Source of the DNA: CAWIJK01 sp963836375
GTDB taxonomy: Bacteria; Actinomycetota; Acidimicrobiia; Acidimicrobiales; RAAP-2
Length of the DNA stretch: 64,000 nucleotides
Assembly: GCA_963836375.1 (NCBI GenBank)
Contig: CAWIJK010000002.1
Coordinates: forward strand, 868,001 to 932,000
Reading direction: 5' to 3'
Shown: piece after piece, positions 27,295 through 36,351 of the stretch
How positions within the stretch are numbered: the first letter of the stretch is position 1
Layout of the letters: each line of letters opens with the position of its first letter
Notes under the pieces: model-generated
Seen by the model: only the letters and a program-made list of their open reading frames with translations
Database searches by the model: none
Told to the model about the DNA's origin: nothing
Position numbers and translations under genes: made by a program

Positions 27295-27759
27295 TCAATC
27301 GGATTGCCCACCGGGATTGATCGATGGCCAGTCGGCGGGCCACCAGTCGCCCCGTGGGTCGGTGGTTTGCCCGACCTCAATGATGTAACCGTCGGGATCT
27401 CGGATGTAACAACGGATCTCGTACTGGTGCTGCTTCGGCGGCGTCAGGAACTGCGCACCCCGAGCGCTCCATTCGGCGTACACGGCGTTGATATCCGCGA
27501 CCCGAATGTTGAGGAAGCTGCTGACCCGGTCGGGATCGCTTGGCGTCGCGAGGGTGACCGTGGGCTTGTCGTCGGTGGGGCCTCCGCCGACGTTGATGAT
27601 AATGAAGCTGTTGGCGAGTGCGATATTGGTCGGCTCCGGTCCGAAGACCACGGTGCCACCGAGTACCTCGGTATAGAAGCGACGGGAGCGCTCGACGTCA
27701 TCGGAGACGATGAAGTGGGTCAGTACCATTCGGTGGGCGGGCTGCGTGGGTTCGGCCAT
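27295..27759 (-). CDS. VOC-family (glyoxalase/bleomycin-resistance-like) protein
   Basis: 154 residues. The two beta-alpha-beta-beta-beta repeats of the vicinal oxygen chelate fold are visible: MVLTHFIVSDDVERSRRFY, VLGGTVVFGPEP, FLNIRVADINAVYAEWSARG and YIRDPDGYIIEVGQ. Likely metal ligands are His in LTHF and Glu in IIEVG. The substrate is unknown. GGAGGTG lies 7 bases before ATG, fixing the start. It lies just upstream of the SnoaL remnant, which would follow it in the same direction. Confidence 0.85.
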   Translation of the reverse strand: MAEPTQPAHRMVLTHFIVSDDVERSRRFYTEVLGGTVVFGPEPTNIALANSFIIINVGGGPTDDKPTVTLATPSDPDRVSSFLNIRVADINAVYAEWSARGAQFLTPPKQHQYEIRCYIRDPDGYIIEVGQTTDPRGDWWPADWPSINPGGQSD

Positions 27760-28062
27760 TGGCACCTCCACTCGTTGCGGCCCATGCCGCTTGCGACGGG
27801 GTCTGAAGACTTCAGTCAACCACATCTCCTCGCCCAAAGAGTCGGACTAATCGGGACGTGTGTGTTGGGCGCCAGTGGACCTGCCCCCGTTCGCCTGCCC
27901 CGACGGCCATTCGGATCTGGCTTCGGATAGGTTTTTGCGGTGCGCTGCTCGCTGCGTTGGTCTGGACCCCGAAGCTCGTGCCATGCTTAGCGGCCCTCAA
28001 CGAGACGCCTGCACTTTGAGATGTCATTTGACCGGACGCCGGACAAGGAAAGGGCTAGCGAG
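27760..28062. other. Intergenic region, nothing identified
   Basis: About 300 bases between the divergent VOC and secreted-protein genes. Short open frames exist but show no protein-like pattern. It presumably contains both promoters; no confident boxes were found. Confidence 0.4.
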
Positions 28063-28635
28063 ATGAGTCGACGCGCCGCACGGGTCGGGAGTGGGGTGCT
28101 GCTGGTGGGTCTCTTGGCGGCCATCGTCCCGTCGATGGCGGCCTCGGCCGGCAGCTCCAGGTCCCAGACGTCCCACCACAAAGCGAAGAAGGGATCGTCC
28201 GAGGGCGGTTCGAGCTCGGATTTCGTGAAGGTAGGTCCGCTCGAATGCCCGGAATCGTCGATCATCACCACCGCCACCGGCACGATGTTCAAGGGACCGA
28301 ACTCTCAGAATGGTGGGACGGCGGCCTGCATCTACATGGATCGAACAGGCAACGAGCTGAACGTGATTTACAGTTCGCCCAGCGAGCCCAAGAGCAAGTG
28401 GGTCGCGACCGATCCTTCAAACATCGGCCAGCCGGCGTCGGCCGTGTCGGGCTTGGGCGAGGCCGCCTTCGCAACGACCACCTACGGGCACGCCGAGGTT
28501 GATATTTACGAGTCCTCCTCAAGGGAAGTCGCCGTGACCCTCGATCCCGCCAACGGCGCCGCGGTCACACCTTCCGAGCTGACCGAGGTAGAAGCGGTCG
28601 GTCACTCCCTCGTCAAGCTGCCCTACCCGGGCTGA
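28063..28635 (+). CDS. Secreted protein of unknown function
   Basis: 190 residues. The signal peptide is RRAARVGSGVLLVGLLAAI followed by an A-S-A cleavage site (AASAG). A basic Ser/Lys linker (HHKAKKGSSEGGSSSDF) leads to a globular domain of about 130 residues. That domain has two Cys (LECPESS and AACIYMD) that may form a disulphide, and VSGLGEAAFATTTYGHAEV. The latter resembles the core of several actinobacterial secreted proteins related to DUF3558, but I cannot name a family. It lies in the lower-GC accessory stretch. Confidence 0.72.
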   Translation: MSRRAARVGSGVLLVGLLAAIVPSMAASAGSSRSQTSHHKAKKGSSEGGSSSDFVKVGPLECPESSIITTATGTMFKGPNSQNGGTAACIYMDRTGNELNVIYSSPSEPKSKWVATDPSNIGQPASAVSGLGEAAFATTTYGHAEVDIYESSSREVAVTLDPANGAAVTPSELTEVEAVGHSLVKLPYPG

Positions 28636-28837
28636 CAGGGACGCCTACCCGATTCCGATGGAGCGACTCGGAGGTCCTCCAGACCTCGGGAAGGGGCGCG
28701 AAACGAGCACTCCACCGCTCCTCGTTCGGCGAGGCCCCACGCCGATCGGTGATCTGCCTGTTCCTGCTGGAGTTCGATGCCGGGATGGAGTGACGGTGGC
28801 CAATCCTTTGGCCACTCACGAGCGCGACACTGTGGAG

Positions 28838-29533
28838 ATGAACGACAATGACCTGCTGGCCGAACAGCGTTCGTACTACCGAGCCCGAGCGCCCGAGTAT
28901 GACGAATGGTGGCAGCGACGGGGCCGGTTCGAGCGGGGCCAGGAAGAGCTGCGCGAATGGCAGCGCCAAATAGCGGTCGTGGACGACGCCTTAACCTCCT
29001 TTGGCGCGAAAGGCTCGGTCTTGGAACTGGCCGGCGGAACTGGTTGGTGGACTGAGCGTCTCGCACGGACCGCCGACCGTCTCACCGTTGTGGATAGTTC
29101 GCCTGAGGTTCTCGCACTCAACCAGGAACGGGTGGGACGCTCGGATGTCAACTACGTCGTAGAGGATCTCTTCGATTGGCAGGCCGACGCCAAATATGAC
29201 GCCGTGTTCTTCTCCTTCTGGCTTTCGCACGTTCCAAGGACCCGATTTGGCGAGTTCTGGGCCCTTGTTCACTCATGCCTCACTCCCTCGGGCCGGGCCT
29301 TCCTCGTCGACAACCGAAACGACCCGTTGCCAGACACGACTGTCAAGGATCCATTCGTCGTCGAATACGGCACCGACCTTCACCTCCGCCGCCTCAGTGA
29401 CGGATCGCTGCACCGGGTGGTCAGTGTGATGTACGAGCCAGATGAGCTGCAATCACTCATCGAGGCAGAGGGCTGGACGACCGAAATCCAGGCGACCCGA
29501 TGGTTCATATTCGGCTCGGCCTGCCGTCTCTGA
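28838..29533 (+). CDS. Class I SAM-dependent methyltransferase
   Basis: 231 residues. EQRSYYRARAPEYDEWWQRR is followed by motif I (VLELAGGTGWWTERLA), TVVDSSPEVLALNQERV and YDAVFFSFWLSHVPRTRF. LTPSGRAFLVDNRNDPLPDT and the C-terminal TTEIQATRWFIFGSACRL complete a full-length small-molecule methyltransferase. The substrate is unknown. ATG 28838 follows TGTGGAG closely; upstream in-frame codons lack homology. Codon use is less GC-biased than in flanking core genes. Confidence 0.83.
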   Translation: MNDNDLLAEQRSYYRARAPEYDEWWQRRGRFERGQEELREWQRQIAVVDDALTSFGAKGSVLELAGGTGWWTERLARTADRLTVVDSSPEVLALNQERVGRSDVNYVVEDLFDWQADAKYDAVFFSFWLSHVPRTRFGEFWALVHSCLTPSGRAFLVDNRNDPLPDTTVKDPFVVEYGTDLHLRRLSDGSLHRVVSVMYEPDELQSLIEAEGWTTEIQATRWFIFGSACRL

Positions 29534-29653
29534 ATTGAACTACCGCCTCAGGCCGGTGCTGAAGCGAGGGTTCGTTGCTTGATGGCAGCGCTGACTATCG
29601 TTTGATGGGCGTCGAACACGGCGGCGGCACGCGCAATTGGAGGATCACGGTGT

Positions 29654-29960
29654 TTGGCCAAGGGGGGGACGGCGGAGGCCGAGATCGTCGAGTCGGTCTG
29701 GACGGGATACGGGCTCATGAGCAACTACGTCGCCGATGTGAAGACGCCGACGAGCAGGTCTTCCGAGTCAAGGTGGAGGATCCGACCACGCTCGCCAGCT
29801 TCTCCGAGAGGTCCGGGAAGTTCGCCCAACCTGTGGAGAGAGACGTCCACGGCGTGGAGTTCGACCGCAAGGACAAGAAAGCGTTCGAGACCACGTGCAC
29901 GATCGCCCCAGCTGACGGCGAGGGGCCCAGCAGCTCGTGGCAGGTGCCTGACCAGCGCCT
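29654..29960 (+). pseudogene. Probable frameshifted remnant of unknown gene
   Basis: One frame reads EAEIVESVWTGYGLMSNYVADVK to about 29749. The next frame continues DADEQVFRVKVEDPTTLASF and DRKDKKAFETTCTIAP to about 29910. Adding one base near 29748 (AAG-GAC) would join them smoothly. No family is recognised, and the downstream end is unclear. The rest of the 526-base gap 29534-30059 holds nothing I can identify. Confidence 0.35.
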
Positions 29961-30059
29961 GCACTGCGGAGCTGCCGCCGCCCTTGGGCTCCTGGACTGC
30001 CTATCCTCACGTACCAGAGCGCCCTGGCCCGGTCATCCGGGCCGGAGACATGATTTGGC

Positions 30060-30524
30060 GTGGAGATTCGCAGGGCCCGCCCAACCGAAGCGGATTCTCT
30101 GGCTGCGCTCTGGATCCGATCTCGGGCAGCCTCAGTTCCATTGATTCCCCCAACCATCCACACTGATGACCAAGTACGCCGGTGGTTCAAAGAGGTAGTT
30201 CTCCCGACCCGTGATGTCTGGGTCGCTGACCGCCAGGGGGTAGCAATAGCTCTGATGGTGCTGAACCATGAATGGATCGATCAGCTCTATGTCGACCCGA
30301 GTTCGACGCGAGGCGGCATCGGAAGCAGGCTGCTCGACCAGGCAAAGAGGCAGCGACCCCACGGACTCAAACTCTGGACATTCCAGAGCAACCTCGACGC
30401 GCAACGCTTCTATGAAGAACACGGGTTCGTCGCCACTGCTGTGACGGCGGGGGTCAACGAGGAGCAAGCACCCGACGTTTGCTACGTGTGGCTGCCAGCT
30501 TCCGACACAACGACTGCCTCGTGA
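30060..30524 (+). CDS. GNAT-family N-acetyltransferase
   Basis: 154 residues. MEIRRARPTEADSLAALW opens the fold. The acetyl-CoA loop is QLYVDPSSTRGGIGSRLLDQ, and NLDAQRFYEEHGFVATAV is the usual C-terminal motif. The acceptor is unknown. The start is GTG. It belongs to the accessory stretch between aidB and aroE. Confidence 0.85.
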   Translation: MEIRRARPTEADSLAALWIRSRAASVPLIPPTIHTDDQVRRWFKEVVLPTRDVWVADRQGVAIALMVLNHEWIDQLYVDPSSTRGGIGSRLLDQAKRQRPHGLKLWTFQSNLDAQRFYEEHGFVATAVTAGVNEEQAPDVCYVWLPASDTTTAS

Positions 30525-30539
30525 CATATTCTGGGACGA

Positions 30540-30836
30540 GTGGTCGAACCGACACCTGCCCAGCTCAGTCTGACCGAGAACGAGCACTGGAGGACCGCCG
30601 TCTGGGCCCTTCGGGTGGGGTACATCGGATTGGCTGTCGCTCTCGCCGGCCTGATCATGCTGCTCTCGGGTGGCCCGTCGTGGGTCTTGGCCGTCGGGAT
30701 GATCATTTGGCTCGCCGTTGTCGTCGCCACGTTGACCGGATTCCTCCTGGCCCGCCACGAGCTTCCCGGGCCGCGCCCGACGTTGTGGTCAATGCGGCTG
30801 ATGCTCATCCACGACAGCGTCCGCTCACGGCCCTAG
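30540..30836 (+). CDS. Small two-helix membrane protein
   Basis: 98 residues with hydrophobic helices at about 27-45 and 48-70, a polar N-terminus and a short basic C-terminal tail. No family is recognised. The GTG start is preceded by TATTCT (30527-30532), ending 7 bases upstream, a good leaderless promoter box, so it is probably transcribed separately from the GNAT gene. Confidence 0.65.
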   Translation: MVEPTPAQLSLTENEHWRTAVWALRVGYIGLAVALAGLIMLLSGGPSWVLAVGMIIWLAVVVATLTGFLLARHELPGPRPTLWSMRLMLIHDSVRSRP

Positions 30837-30963
30837 CCCGTCTGCGTCGGACAGGGGTGTCACCCACCGGTACGGGCGAGCCACCGGCGGGGGTCTCGGG
30901 TCAAATCGGGACCCCCTCCGGTCCGATCGTGACCGACGCAGCCCGGCGTCGGGCCCGGTCCCC

Positions 30964-31824
30964 TCAGCCGCCAAGCGCCCCGGCCGCCGCCGCCCACATG
31001 GCCCGCACCGGAGGCTCCTCGCCGGTCCAGGCCAGGATCTGGGCCGCCGCCTGATGGACAAGCATCCCGAGGCCGCCGAGGGTCGTCGCCCCGGCCGAGC
31101 GGGCCGCGGCCAGCCAGGGCGTCTCGATCGGGTAGTAGACGAGGTCGGCCACCACCTGGCCCGCCCGGAATGCCGCGGGATCGACGGCTGGGCGCTCGCC
31201 GGGGGCCGGTCCCCCGGCCATCCCCGCCGGGGTGGCGTTGACCACCAGGTCGGCACCCACCGCCTCGCCGGGTTGGCCGACCCGGCCGGCCGGCCCCGCC
31301 AGGGCCGCCGCCCAGGACGCCCGCTCGGCGCTGCGGTTGACCACCACGATCTCGGTCGCGCCGGCCTCGGCCAGGGCGAGCACCACCGCCCGGGCGGCGC
31401 CGCCGGCCCCGAGCACCACACAGCGCCGGCCGTCGGGTTCAAAACCGGCGCCCCGGCGCAGCGAGACCACGAACCCCTCGCCGTCGGTGTTGTCGCCGAC
31501 CAGGCGGTCACCGCGCCGGATCACGCAATTCACGGCCTCCAGCCGGGCCGCCACCCCGGTGCGCTCGTCGACCAGCGCCGCCACGGCCGCCTTGTGGGGC
31601 ATGGTGACCGACAGCCCGGCCAGGCCGAGCGAACGGGCCCCCTCCAGTGCCCCGGCCGCCCCCCCGGGGGGCACCCGGAAGCCGGTGGAGGCCCAGTCCA
31701 GGCCGAGCTCGGCGAAGGCGGTGTTGTGCAAGAGGGGCGAGAGCGAGTGCCCGACGGGGTCGCCCATCACCCCGACCAGGGTCGTCGACGGGCCGGGCCA
31801 ACCGCCGGCGGGCCGCCCGGCCAC
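30964..31824 (-). CDS. aroE: Shikimate dehydrogenase
   Basis: Reduces 3-dehydroshikimate with NADPH in the aromatic pathway. 286 residues. HSLSPLLHNTAF binds substrate, SVTMPHK has the catalytic Lys, and VGDNTDGEGF the catalytic Asp. The Rossmann half has VLGAGGAARAVVLALAEAG and VVNRSAER. LGGLGMLVHQAAAQILAWTG closes the family pattern. The GTG start directly follows the mltG stop, with no gap. This is the last gene of the minus-strand run. Confidence 0.94.
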   Translation of the reverse strand: MAGRPAGGWPGPSTTLVGVMGDPVGHSLSPLLHNTAFAELGLDWASTGFRVPPGGAAGALEGARSLGLAGLSVTMPHKAAVAALVDERTGVAARLEAVNCVIRRGDRLVGDNTDGEGFVVSLRRGAGFEPDGRRCVVLGAGGAARAVVLALAEAGATEIVVVNRSAERASWAAALAGPAGRVGQPGEAVGADLVVNATPAGMAGGPAPGERPAVDPAAFRAGQVVADLVYYPIETPWLAAARSAGATTLGGLGMLVHQAAAQILAWTGEEPPVRAMWAAAAGALGG

Positions 31825-32967
31825 CTAACCCACCCCCCGGCTCTGGGCCAGCTGCTCGTTGGCTTGCTGCTCGGCGTAGGTGTCGGCGAAGGCCTCGGTC
31901 CCCGACTTGTCGACCACGACGAAGAACAACCACTGCCCGGAGGGCGGGGTGGCGGCGGCGGCCAGCGCCGCGGACGACGGGACGCAGATCGGGGTCGGGG
32001 TCAGCCCGGCGTGGAGGTACGAGTTGTACGGCGTGTCGATCTTGAGGTCCGCCGGGGTGACGGTCCCGCCGTCTTGGCCGAGGGAGTAGAGGACGGTCGA
32101 GTCCATCTGCAACGGCGTGCCGGCGGCCAACCGGTTGTAGATGACCCGGGCCACCTGGGGCATGTTGCGGGGCAGGTACCCCTCCTTCTCGACGATGGAG
32201 GCGACGGTGATCATCTGGTAGGTACTCACCCCGAGCTTGGCCGCGGCGGCCGGGGTCACCCCGGCGGCCAGGGCCTGGCGGGTGAAGCGCTCCACCATGA
32301 CGCTGAGCAGCTGCCGCTCGCTCTCGCCGTCGACCACCTCGTAGGTCCCGGTTCCCACCAGTCCCTCCAAGGTGGTGACGCCCGCCGGCTGGAACGGTGA
32401 ACGGACTGTACCGCTGTTGGCCAGGGCCAAGAAGCTGCTCCCCCGCATGCCCGGGAGATCCTCCACCGCGTCGGCCACCTCTCTCAGCGTGTAGCCGGGG
32501 AGGACGTCGACGGCGAACACGTTGGGTCCCGCGTCGAGCACTTCACGGGCGGCGGAGAACGACAGGTTCTCGTGGAACTGGTAGTCGCCCGGGGTGATCG
32601 TCGGTGTCCCGTTGATCAGGAACGAGAGCCGGAAGGCGAGTGAGCTGGCGACCACCCCGTGGGCGGCCAGGTCCCCGGCCACCGCGTCGCTCCCCTCCCC
32701 CTTGGCCACGTGCACGATGACCGCCGGGCCGGGCGGTCCCGAAGGGTGGGCCTCGATCTCGTACCAGGCGACGACGGCGACCACGACCACGAGGAGGCCC
32801 GCCGCCACCCCGAGGATCCAGCGCCGCCGGCGGACGCGCCGGCGCCGTCGTTCGGCGCTTCGATCACGACGGTCCCCCGATCCGGGCGTCGGGGGCTCGG
32901 GGGTGCCGGGGCCGGGGGCCCCGGGCGGGGGCGACGCCTCGGGGCCCGGCGGCTGGTCGGCGCTCAT
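31825..32967 (-). CDS. mltG: Endolytic murein transglycosylase
   Basis: 380 residues. A disordered Pro-rich cytoplasmic head leads into one membrane helix at about 60-82. A LysM-like region follows, then the YceG catalytic domain. The catalytic Glu lies in ASIVEKEGYLPRNMP; ARVIYNRLAAGTPLQMDSTV and TPYNSYLHAGLTPTPI are family signatures. It cleaves nascent glycan strands during peptidoglycan synthesis. ATG 32967 overlaps the ruvX stop (ATGA); a Met five codons upstream is less likely. Confidence 0.93.
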   Translation of the reverse strand: MSADQPPGPEASPPPGAPGPGTPEPPTPGSGDRRDRSAERRRRRVRRRRWILGVAAGLLVVVVAVVAWYEIEAHPSGPPGPAVIVHVAKGEGSDAVAGDLAAHGVVASSLAFRLSFLINGTPTITPGDYQFHENLSFSAAREVLDAGPNVFAVDVLPGYTLREVADAVEDLPGMRGSSFLALANSGTVRSPFQPAGVTTLEGLVGTGTYEVVDGESERQLLSVMVERFTRQALAAGVTPAAAAKLGVSTYQMITVASIVEKEGYLPRNMPQVARVIYNRLAAGTPLQMDSTVLYSLGQDGGTVTPADLKIDTPYNSYLHAGLTPTPICVPSSAALAAAATPPSGQWLFFVVVDKSGTEAFADTYAEQQANEQLAQSRGVG

Positions 32968-33374
32968 CGGGCCGCCAGCCATGCCTCGAGGAGCACGGCG
33001 GCCGCGGCGCTGTCGACGCTGCGCCGACGCTCTCGGCTCGACGACCCGGTCTCGGCCAGCGCCGCGTCGGCCGAGACCGTGGTAAAGCGCTCGTCGAAGG
33101 TCTCCACCCGGACCCCGCGCCCGGCCAGCTCGGCGGCCAGGACCTCCGCCTCGGACGCCGCCGCCCGGGCGGCCGGCCCGCGCCGGCCGTCGAGCGAGAG
33201 CGGAAGGCCCACCACCACGACGCCGGCCGCCTCCTCGTCGACGACCGTGACGATCGCCCGGTGGTCCCGGACCGGGTCCCCGGAGCGATCGATCACCGGC
33301 CGGGGGAAGGCCATCGTGCCGGCGCTGTCACTCACCGCCACCCCGATGCGCCGGGAGCCGAGGTCCAGGGCCAC
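32964..33374 (-). CDS. ruvX: Putative pre-16S rRNA nuclease / Holliday junction resolvase-like protein
   Basis: 136 residues of the YqgF family. ALDLGSRRIGVAVSD carries the first Asp, VVGLPLSLDGRRG the middle strand, and ETFDERFTTV the second acidic site; SVDSAAAAVLLEAWL contains the last Asp. The start is GTG, 39 bases after the alaS stop. It is coupled to mltG by ATGA. The alaS-ruvX-mltG-aroE order is conserved in actinobacteria. Confidence 0.9.
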   Translation of the reverse strand: MALDLGSRRIGVAVSDSAGTMAFPRPVIDRSGDPVRDHRAIVTVVDEEAAGVVVVGLPLSLDGRRGPAARAAASEAEVLAAELAGRGVRVETFDERFTTVSADAALAETGSSSRERRRSVDSAAAAVLLEAWLAAR

Positions 33375-33413
33375 CGAGCGCCGCGCCCCCCGGGGGGCGG
33401 CCCGGTGCCCGAC

Positions 33414-35999
33414 TCAGCCACCGAGCAGGGCCCGCCGGGCCTCTCCCAGCGCCTCGTCGAGCTTGGCCGGCTCCCGGCCGCCGGCCACCGCCACCTCGGG
33501 CGACCCGCCCCCGCCACCGCCCATGAGGGCGGCCACCCGCTTGACCAGGTCACCGGCGTGGGGCTCGCCCCCGGTGGCCACGGCGATGGAGGCCTTCTTG
33601 CCGTCCGGGCTGCCCCCCACGACCGCCGCCCGCACCCCGTCGCGCCCCAGCGCCGCCTGGGCCAGGGTCCGCAGCTCGTCGGGACTCCGCTCGTCGCGCC
33701 GGGCGACGACGACCCCGTCGGTGGCGCCCGACGCCAGCTCGGACGCCTCGGCCGCGACGGCCGAGCTGCGCAGCCGGACCAGCTCCCGCTCGGCGGCGCG
33801 CTGACGCTCGAGGAGGCGGCCGAGGGCGTCGAGGACCCCGTCGGGCTCGACCTTCAACAAGGTGGCCGCTTCGGCGACCACCCCTTCACGCTGGCGGGCC
33901 CGTTCCATGGTCGACAGCCCGGTGACTGCCTCGATCCGGCGGGTGTTCGACCCGATCGATCCCTCCGAGACGATGGCGATGGGCCCGATCATCCCCAACG
34001 CATCGACGTGGGTCCCCCCGCAGAACTCGAGCGAATGGGGACCGGCCCGCACCACGCGCACCACGTCGCCGTACTTGTCCTCGAAGAAGGCCACCGCGCC
34101 CATGGCCTCGGCGTCGGCCCGGGTGGCTTCGATGGTCTCGACCGCATCGTCGGTCAGGACGTCGCCGTTGGCCTGCCCGGCCACCGCGGCCAGCTCCTCG
34201 GTGCTCGGGGCACCGGGATGGCTGAAGTCGAAGCGGAGGCGGTCGGGGGCCACCAGCGAGCCCTGCTGGCGCACGTGGTCGCCAAGGACGGCTCGCAGGG
34301 CGGCGTGCAGCAGGTGGGTCCCGGTGTGGTTGCGGCGGATGGCCTCGCGTCGCGGCCCGTCGATGGCGGCCAGGGCGTCTTGTCCGGTGAAGATCTCCCC
34401 GCTCACCCGGGCGCGGTGGGCGTGGAGACCCGGGAGGGCGGCCACGGTGTCGTAGACCTCGGCCCGGCCGGTCTCGGTAACGATGGTGCCGGTGTCGCCC
34501 ACCTGGCCCCCGCCCTCGGCGTAGAAGGGACTGCGGTCCAAGAAGACCTCGGCCGTGCCCGGCTCGGTCCCGGCCAGGATCCCCACCACCCGGCTGGGCA
34601 CCGCGTACGCGTCGGGGGCCCGCCCGACGAATTCGGTGGGCCCGTCGGCCTCGAGCAGGGCCCGGTAAGCCCCCTCGTCGGCCGCCGCCGGGGTCCGGGC
34701 CGCCTGGCGGGCCCGGGCCCGCTGCTCGGCCATCTGGTCGTCGAAGCGGGCCCGGTCCACCTTGACCCCGGCCTCCCCGCTCAGCTCGGTGGTGAGCTCG
34801 ATCGGAAAACCATGGGTGTCGTGGAGCCCGAAAGCCACCTCGCCGGGCAGGGTGCCCAGCCCGTCGGCCTTCGCCTCGGTCAGGGCCTCGTCGAGCAGGG
34901 CCAGGCCGGTGCGCAAGGTCCGGTCGAAGCCTCGCTCCTCGCGTTCGACGACGGCCGTGATATGGCCGATGTCGCCAGCCACCTTGGGGTAGGCCCGGCC
35001 CATCACCTCGACCGTCGCCTCGGCCAGGGCCGGGGTGACCAGGTCCTCGACGTCCAGCCGGCGGGCGGTGAGCACGGCGCGGCGGATCACCCGGCGCAGC
35101 ACGTAGCCCCGACCGTCGTTGGAGGGCACGACGCCGTCGGCGATGAGCATGGTGACGCACCGTCCGTGGTCGGCCAGGACCCGCAGGGCCACGTCGATCT
35201 CGGCGTCGTCGCCGTAGCGGCGCCCGGTGAGCGCCTCGGCCCGTGCGATCTCGGGGCGCAGCACGTCGGTCTCCCAGACCGCCGGGGTGTCCTGGAGGAT
35301 CATGAGGATCCGCTCGAGGCCCGCCCCGGTGTCGATGTTCGGCTTGGGCAGCGGGGTCAGCGTGCCGTCGGCCTGGCGGTCGTACTGGGTGAACACCAGG
35401 TTCCACAGCTCGACGAAGCGCTCCTCGCCCCCGGCGGCCGGTCCCCCGTCGTCGCCCCACGCCGGCCCCCGGTCGTAGTAGATCTCAGAAGAGGGGCCGC
35501 AGGGCCCCGTCTCGCCCATCTCCCAGAAGTTGTCCTCGCCCAGGCGCTGGATCCGGCTGTCGGCCAGCCCCACCGTGTCCCGCCAGATGGCGGCACCCTC
35601 GTCGTCGCTCGTGTGCACGGTGGCCCACAGCCGACCGGGGTCCAGACCCAGTTCGCCGGTCACGAACTCCCAGGCCCAGGTGATCGCCTCGGTCTTGAAG
35701 TAGTCCCCGAAGCTGAAGTTGCCGAGCATTTCGAAGAACGTGAGATGCCGGGTGGTCCGGCCGATGAGCTCGATGTCGTCGTGCTTGCCCCGGATACGCA
35801 CGCACTTCTGCACCGAGGTGGCCCGGGGGTAGGGCGGGATCTCCTCGCCCAGGTAGTAGGGGATGAACTGGTTCATCCCGGCGTTGGTGAACAGCGGGGC
35901 CCGGGGGTGGTGCGGGATCAGGCTGGCCGAGGGCACCACTTCGTGGCCGCGCGCCGCGAAGAAGCGCGTGAAGGCCGATCGAAGCTCGTTGGCATCCAT
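33414..35999 (-). CDS. alaS: Alanyl-tRNA synthetase
   Basis: 861 residues, full length. The class II core has FTNAGMNQFIPYYLGEE, RTTRHLTFFEMLGNFSFGDY and ETGPCGPSSEIYYDRG. The editing domain has the zinc-type HTGTHLLHAALRAVLG and EFCGGTHVDALG. The C-Ala domain follows (GGGGGGSPEVAVAGG). ATG 35999 is selected because homology starts MDANELRSAF; TAGGCT lies 7 bases upstream, so alaS may have its own promoter inside the run. Confidence 0.97.
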   Translation of the reverse strand: MDANELRSAFTRFFAARGHEVVPSASLIPHHPRAPLFTNAGMNQFIPYYLGEEIPPYPRATSVQKCVRIRGKHDDIELIGRTTRHLTFFEMLGNFSFGDYFKTEAITWAWEFVTGELGLDPGRLWATVHTSDDEGAAIWRDTVGLADSRIQRLGEDNFWEMGETGPCGPSSEIYYDRGPAWGDDGGPAAGGEERFVELWNLVFTQYDRQADGTLTPLPKPNIDTGAGLERILMILQDTPAVWETDVLRPEIARAEALTGRRYGDDAEIDVALRVLADHGRCVTMLIADGVVPSNDGRGYVLRRVIRRAVLTARRLDVEDLVTPALAEATVEVMGRAYPKVAGDIGHITAVVEREERGFDRTLRTGLALLDEALTEAKADGLGTLPGEVAFGLHDTHGFPIELTTELSGEAGVKVDRARFDDQMAEQRARARQAARTPAAADEGAYRALLEADGPTEFVGRAPDAYAVPSRVVGILAGTEPGTAEVFLDRSPFYAEGGGQVGDTGTIVTETGRAEVYDTVAALPGLHAHRARVSGEIFTGQDALAAIDGPRREAIRRNHTGTHLLHAALRAVLGDHVRQQGSLVAPDRLRFDFSHPGAPSTEELAAVAGQANGDVLTDDAVETIEATRADAEAMGAVAFFEDKYGDVVRVVRAGPHSLEFCGGTHVDALGMIGPIAIVSEGSIGSNTRRIEAVTGLSTMERARQREGVVAEAATLLKVEPDGVLDALGRLLERQRAAERELVRLRSSAVAAEASELASGATDGVVVARRDERSPDELRTLAQAALGRDGVRAAVVGGSPDGKKASIAVATGGEPHAGDLVKRVAALMGGGGGGSPEVAVAGGREPAKLDEALGEARRALLGG

Positions 36000-36009
36000 C
36001 CTGAGGAGC

Positions 36010-36351
36010 CTACCGGCGGGCTCGGTCACCTCCTGGCCCCCCACCGGCCCGAACCGACCGTCCGCGCCGGCCAGCCCCGGCGTGGGACCGCCCGGTCGGG
36101 CCGGGCTGGTGCTCCAGGCTCTCCCAGAGCTCGGCCTCTGCCCGCTCCCGCTCGTCGCGTCCCTCCTCGAGGGCCCCGCGCACCCGGGCCCCGAGCTGGC
36201 GGGCCGAGTCGCGGGCCCCGGCCGCCACCTGGTGGGGAGTGAGCCGCTCGGCCGCCTGCTGGAGCCCCCGGCGCACCCGCTGCTCGGCCCACAGCGTTCC
36301 CCCCACCCCGATGACCACGCCGGTGGCCACCCACAACGGACGACGGATCAC
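36010..36351 (-). CDS. Small membrane-anchored protein next to DUF948
   Basis: 113 residues. One N-terminal helix (PLWVATGVVIGVGGTLWA) is followed by a charged helical region, ARQLGARVRGALEEGRDERE. A protein of this type sits between DUF948 and alaS in many actinobacteria. It may pair with the DUF948 protein, but the function is unknown. Its GTG start overlaps the DUF948 stop (GTGA). The last 30 residues are basic and Gly-rich. Confidence 0.72.
   Translation of the reverse strand: MIRRPLWVATGVVIGVGGTLWAEQRVRRGLQQAAERLTPHQVAAGARDSARQLGARVRGALEEGRDERERAEAELWESLEHQPGPTGRSHAGAGRRGRSVRAGGGPGGDRARR

Noticed and set aside
27812..28027. 71-codon minus-strand frame between the VOC and secreted-protein genes
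   Set aside because: No motif, no ribosome site and no protein-like pattern; treated as intergenic.
26798..30963. Mobile element or prophage
   Set aside because: Composition and decayed genes hint at foreign DNA, but there is no integrase, transposase, terminal repeat or tRNA attachment site.
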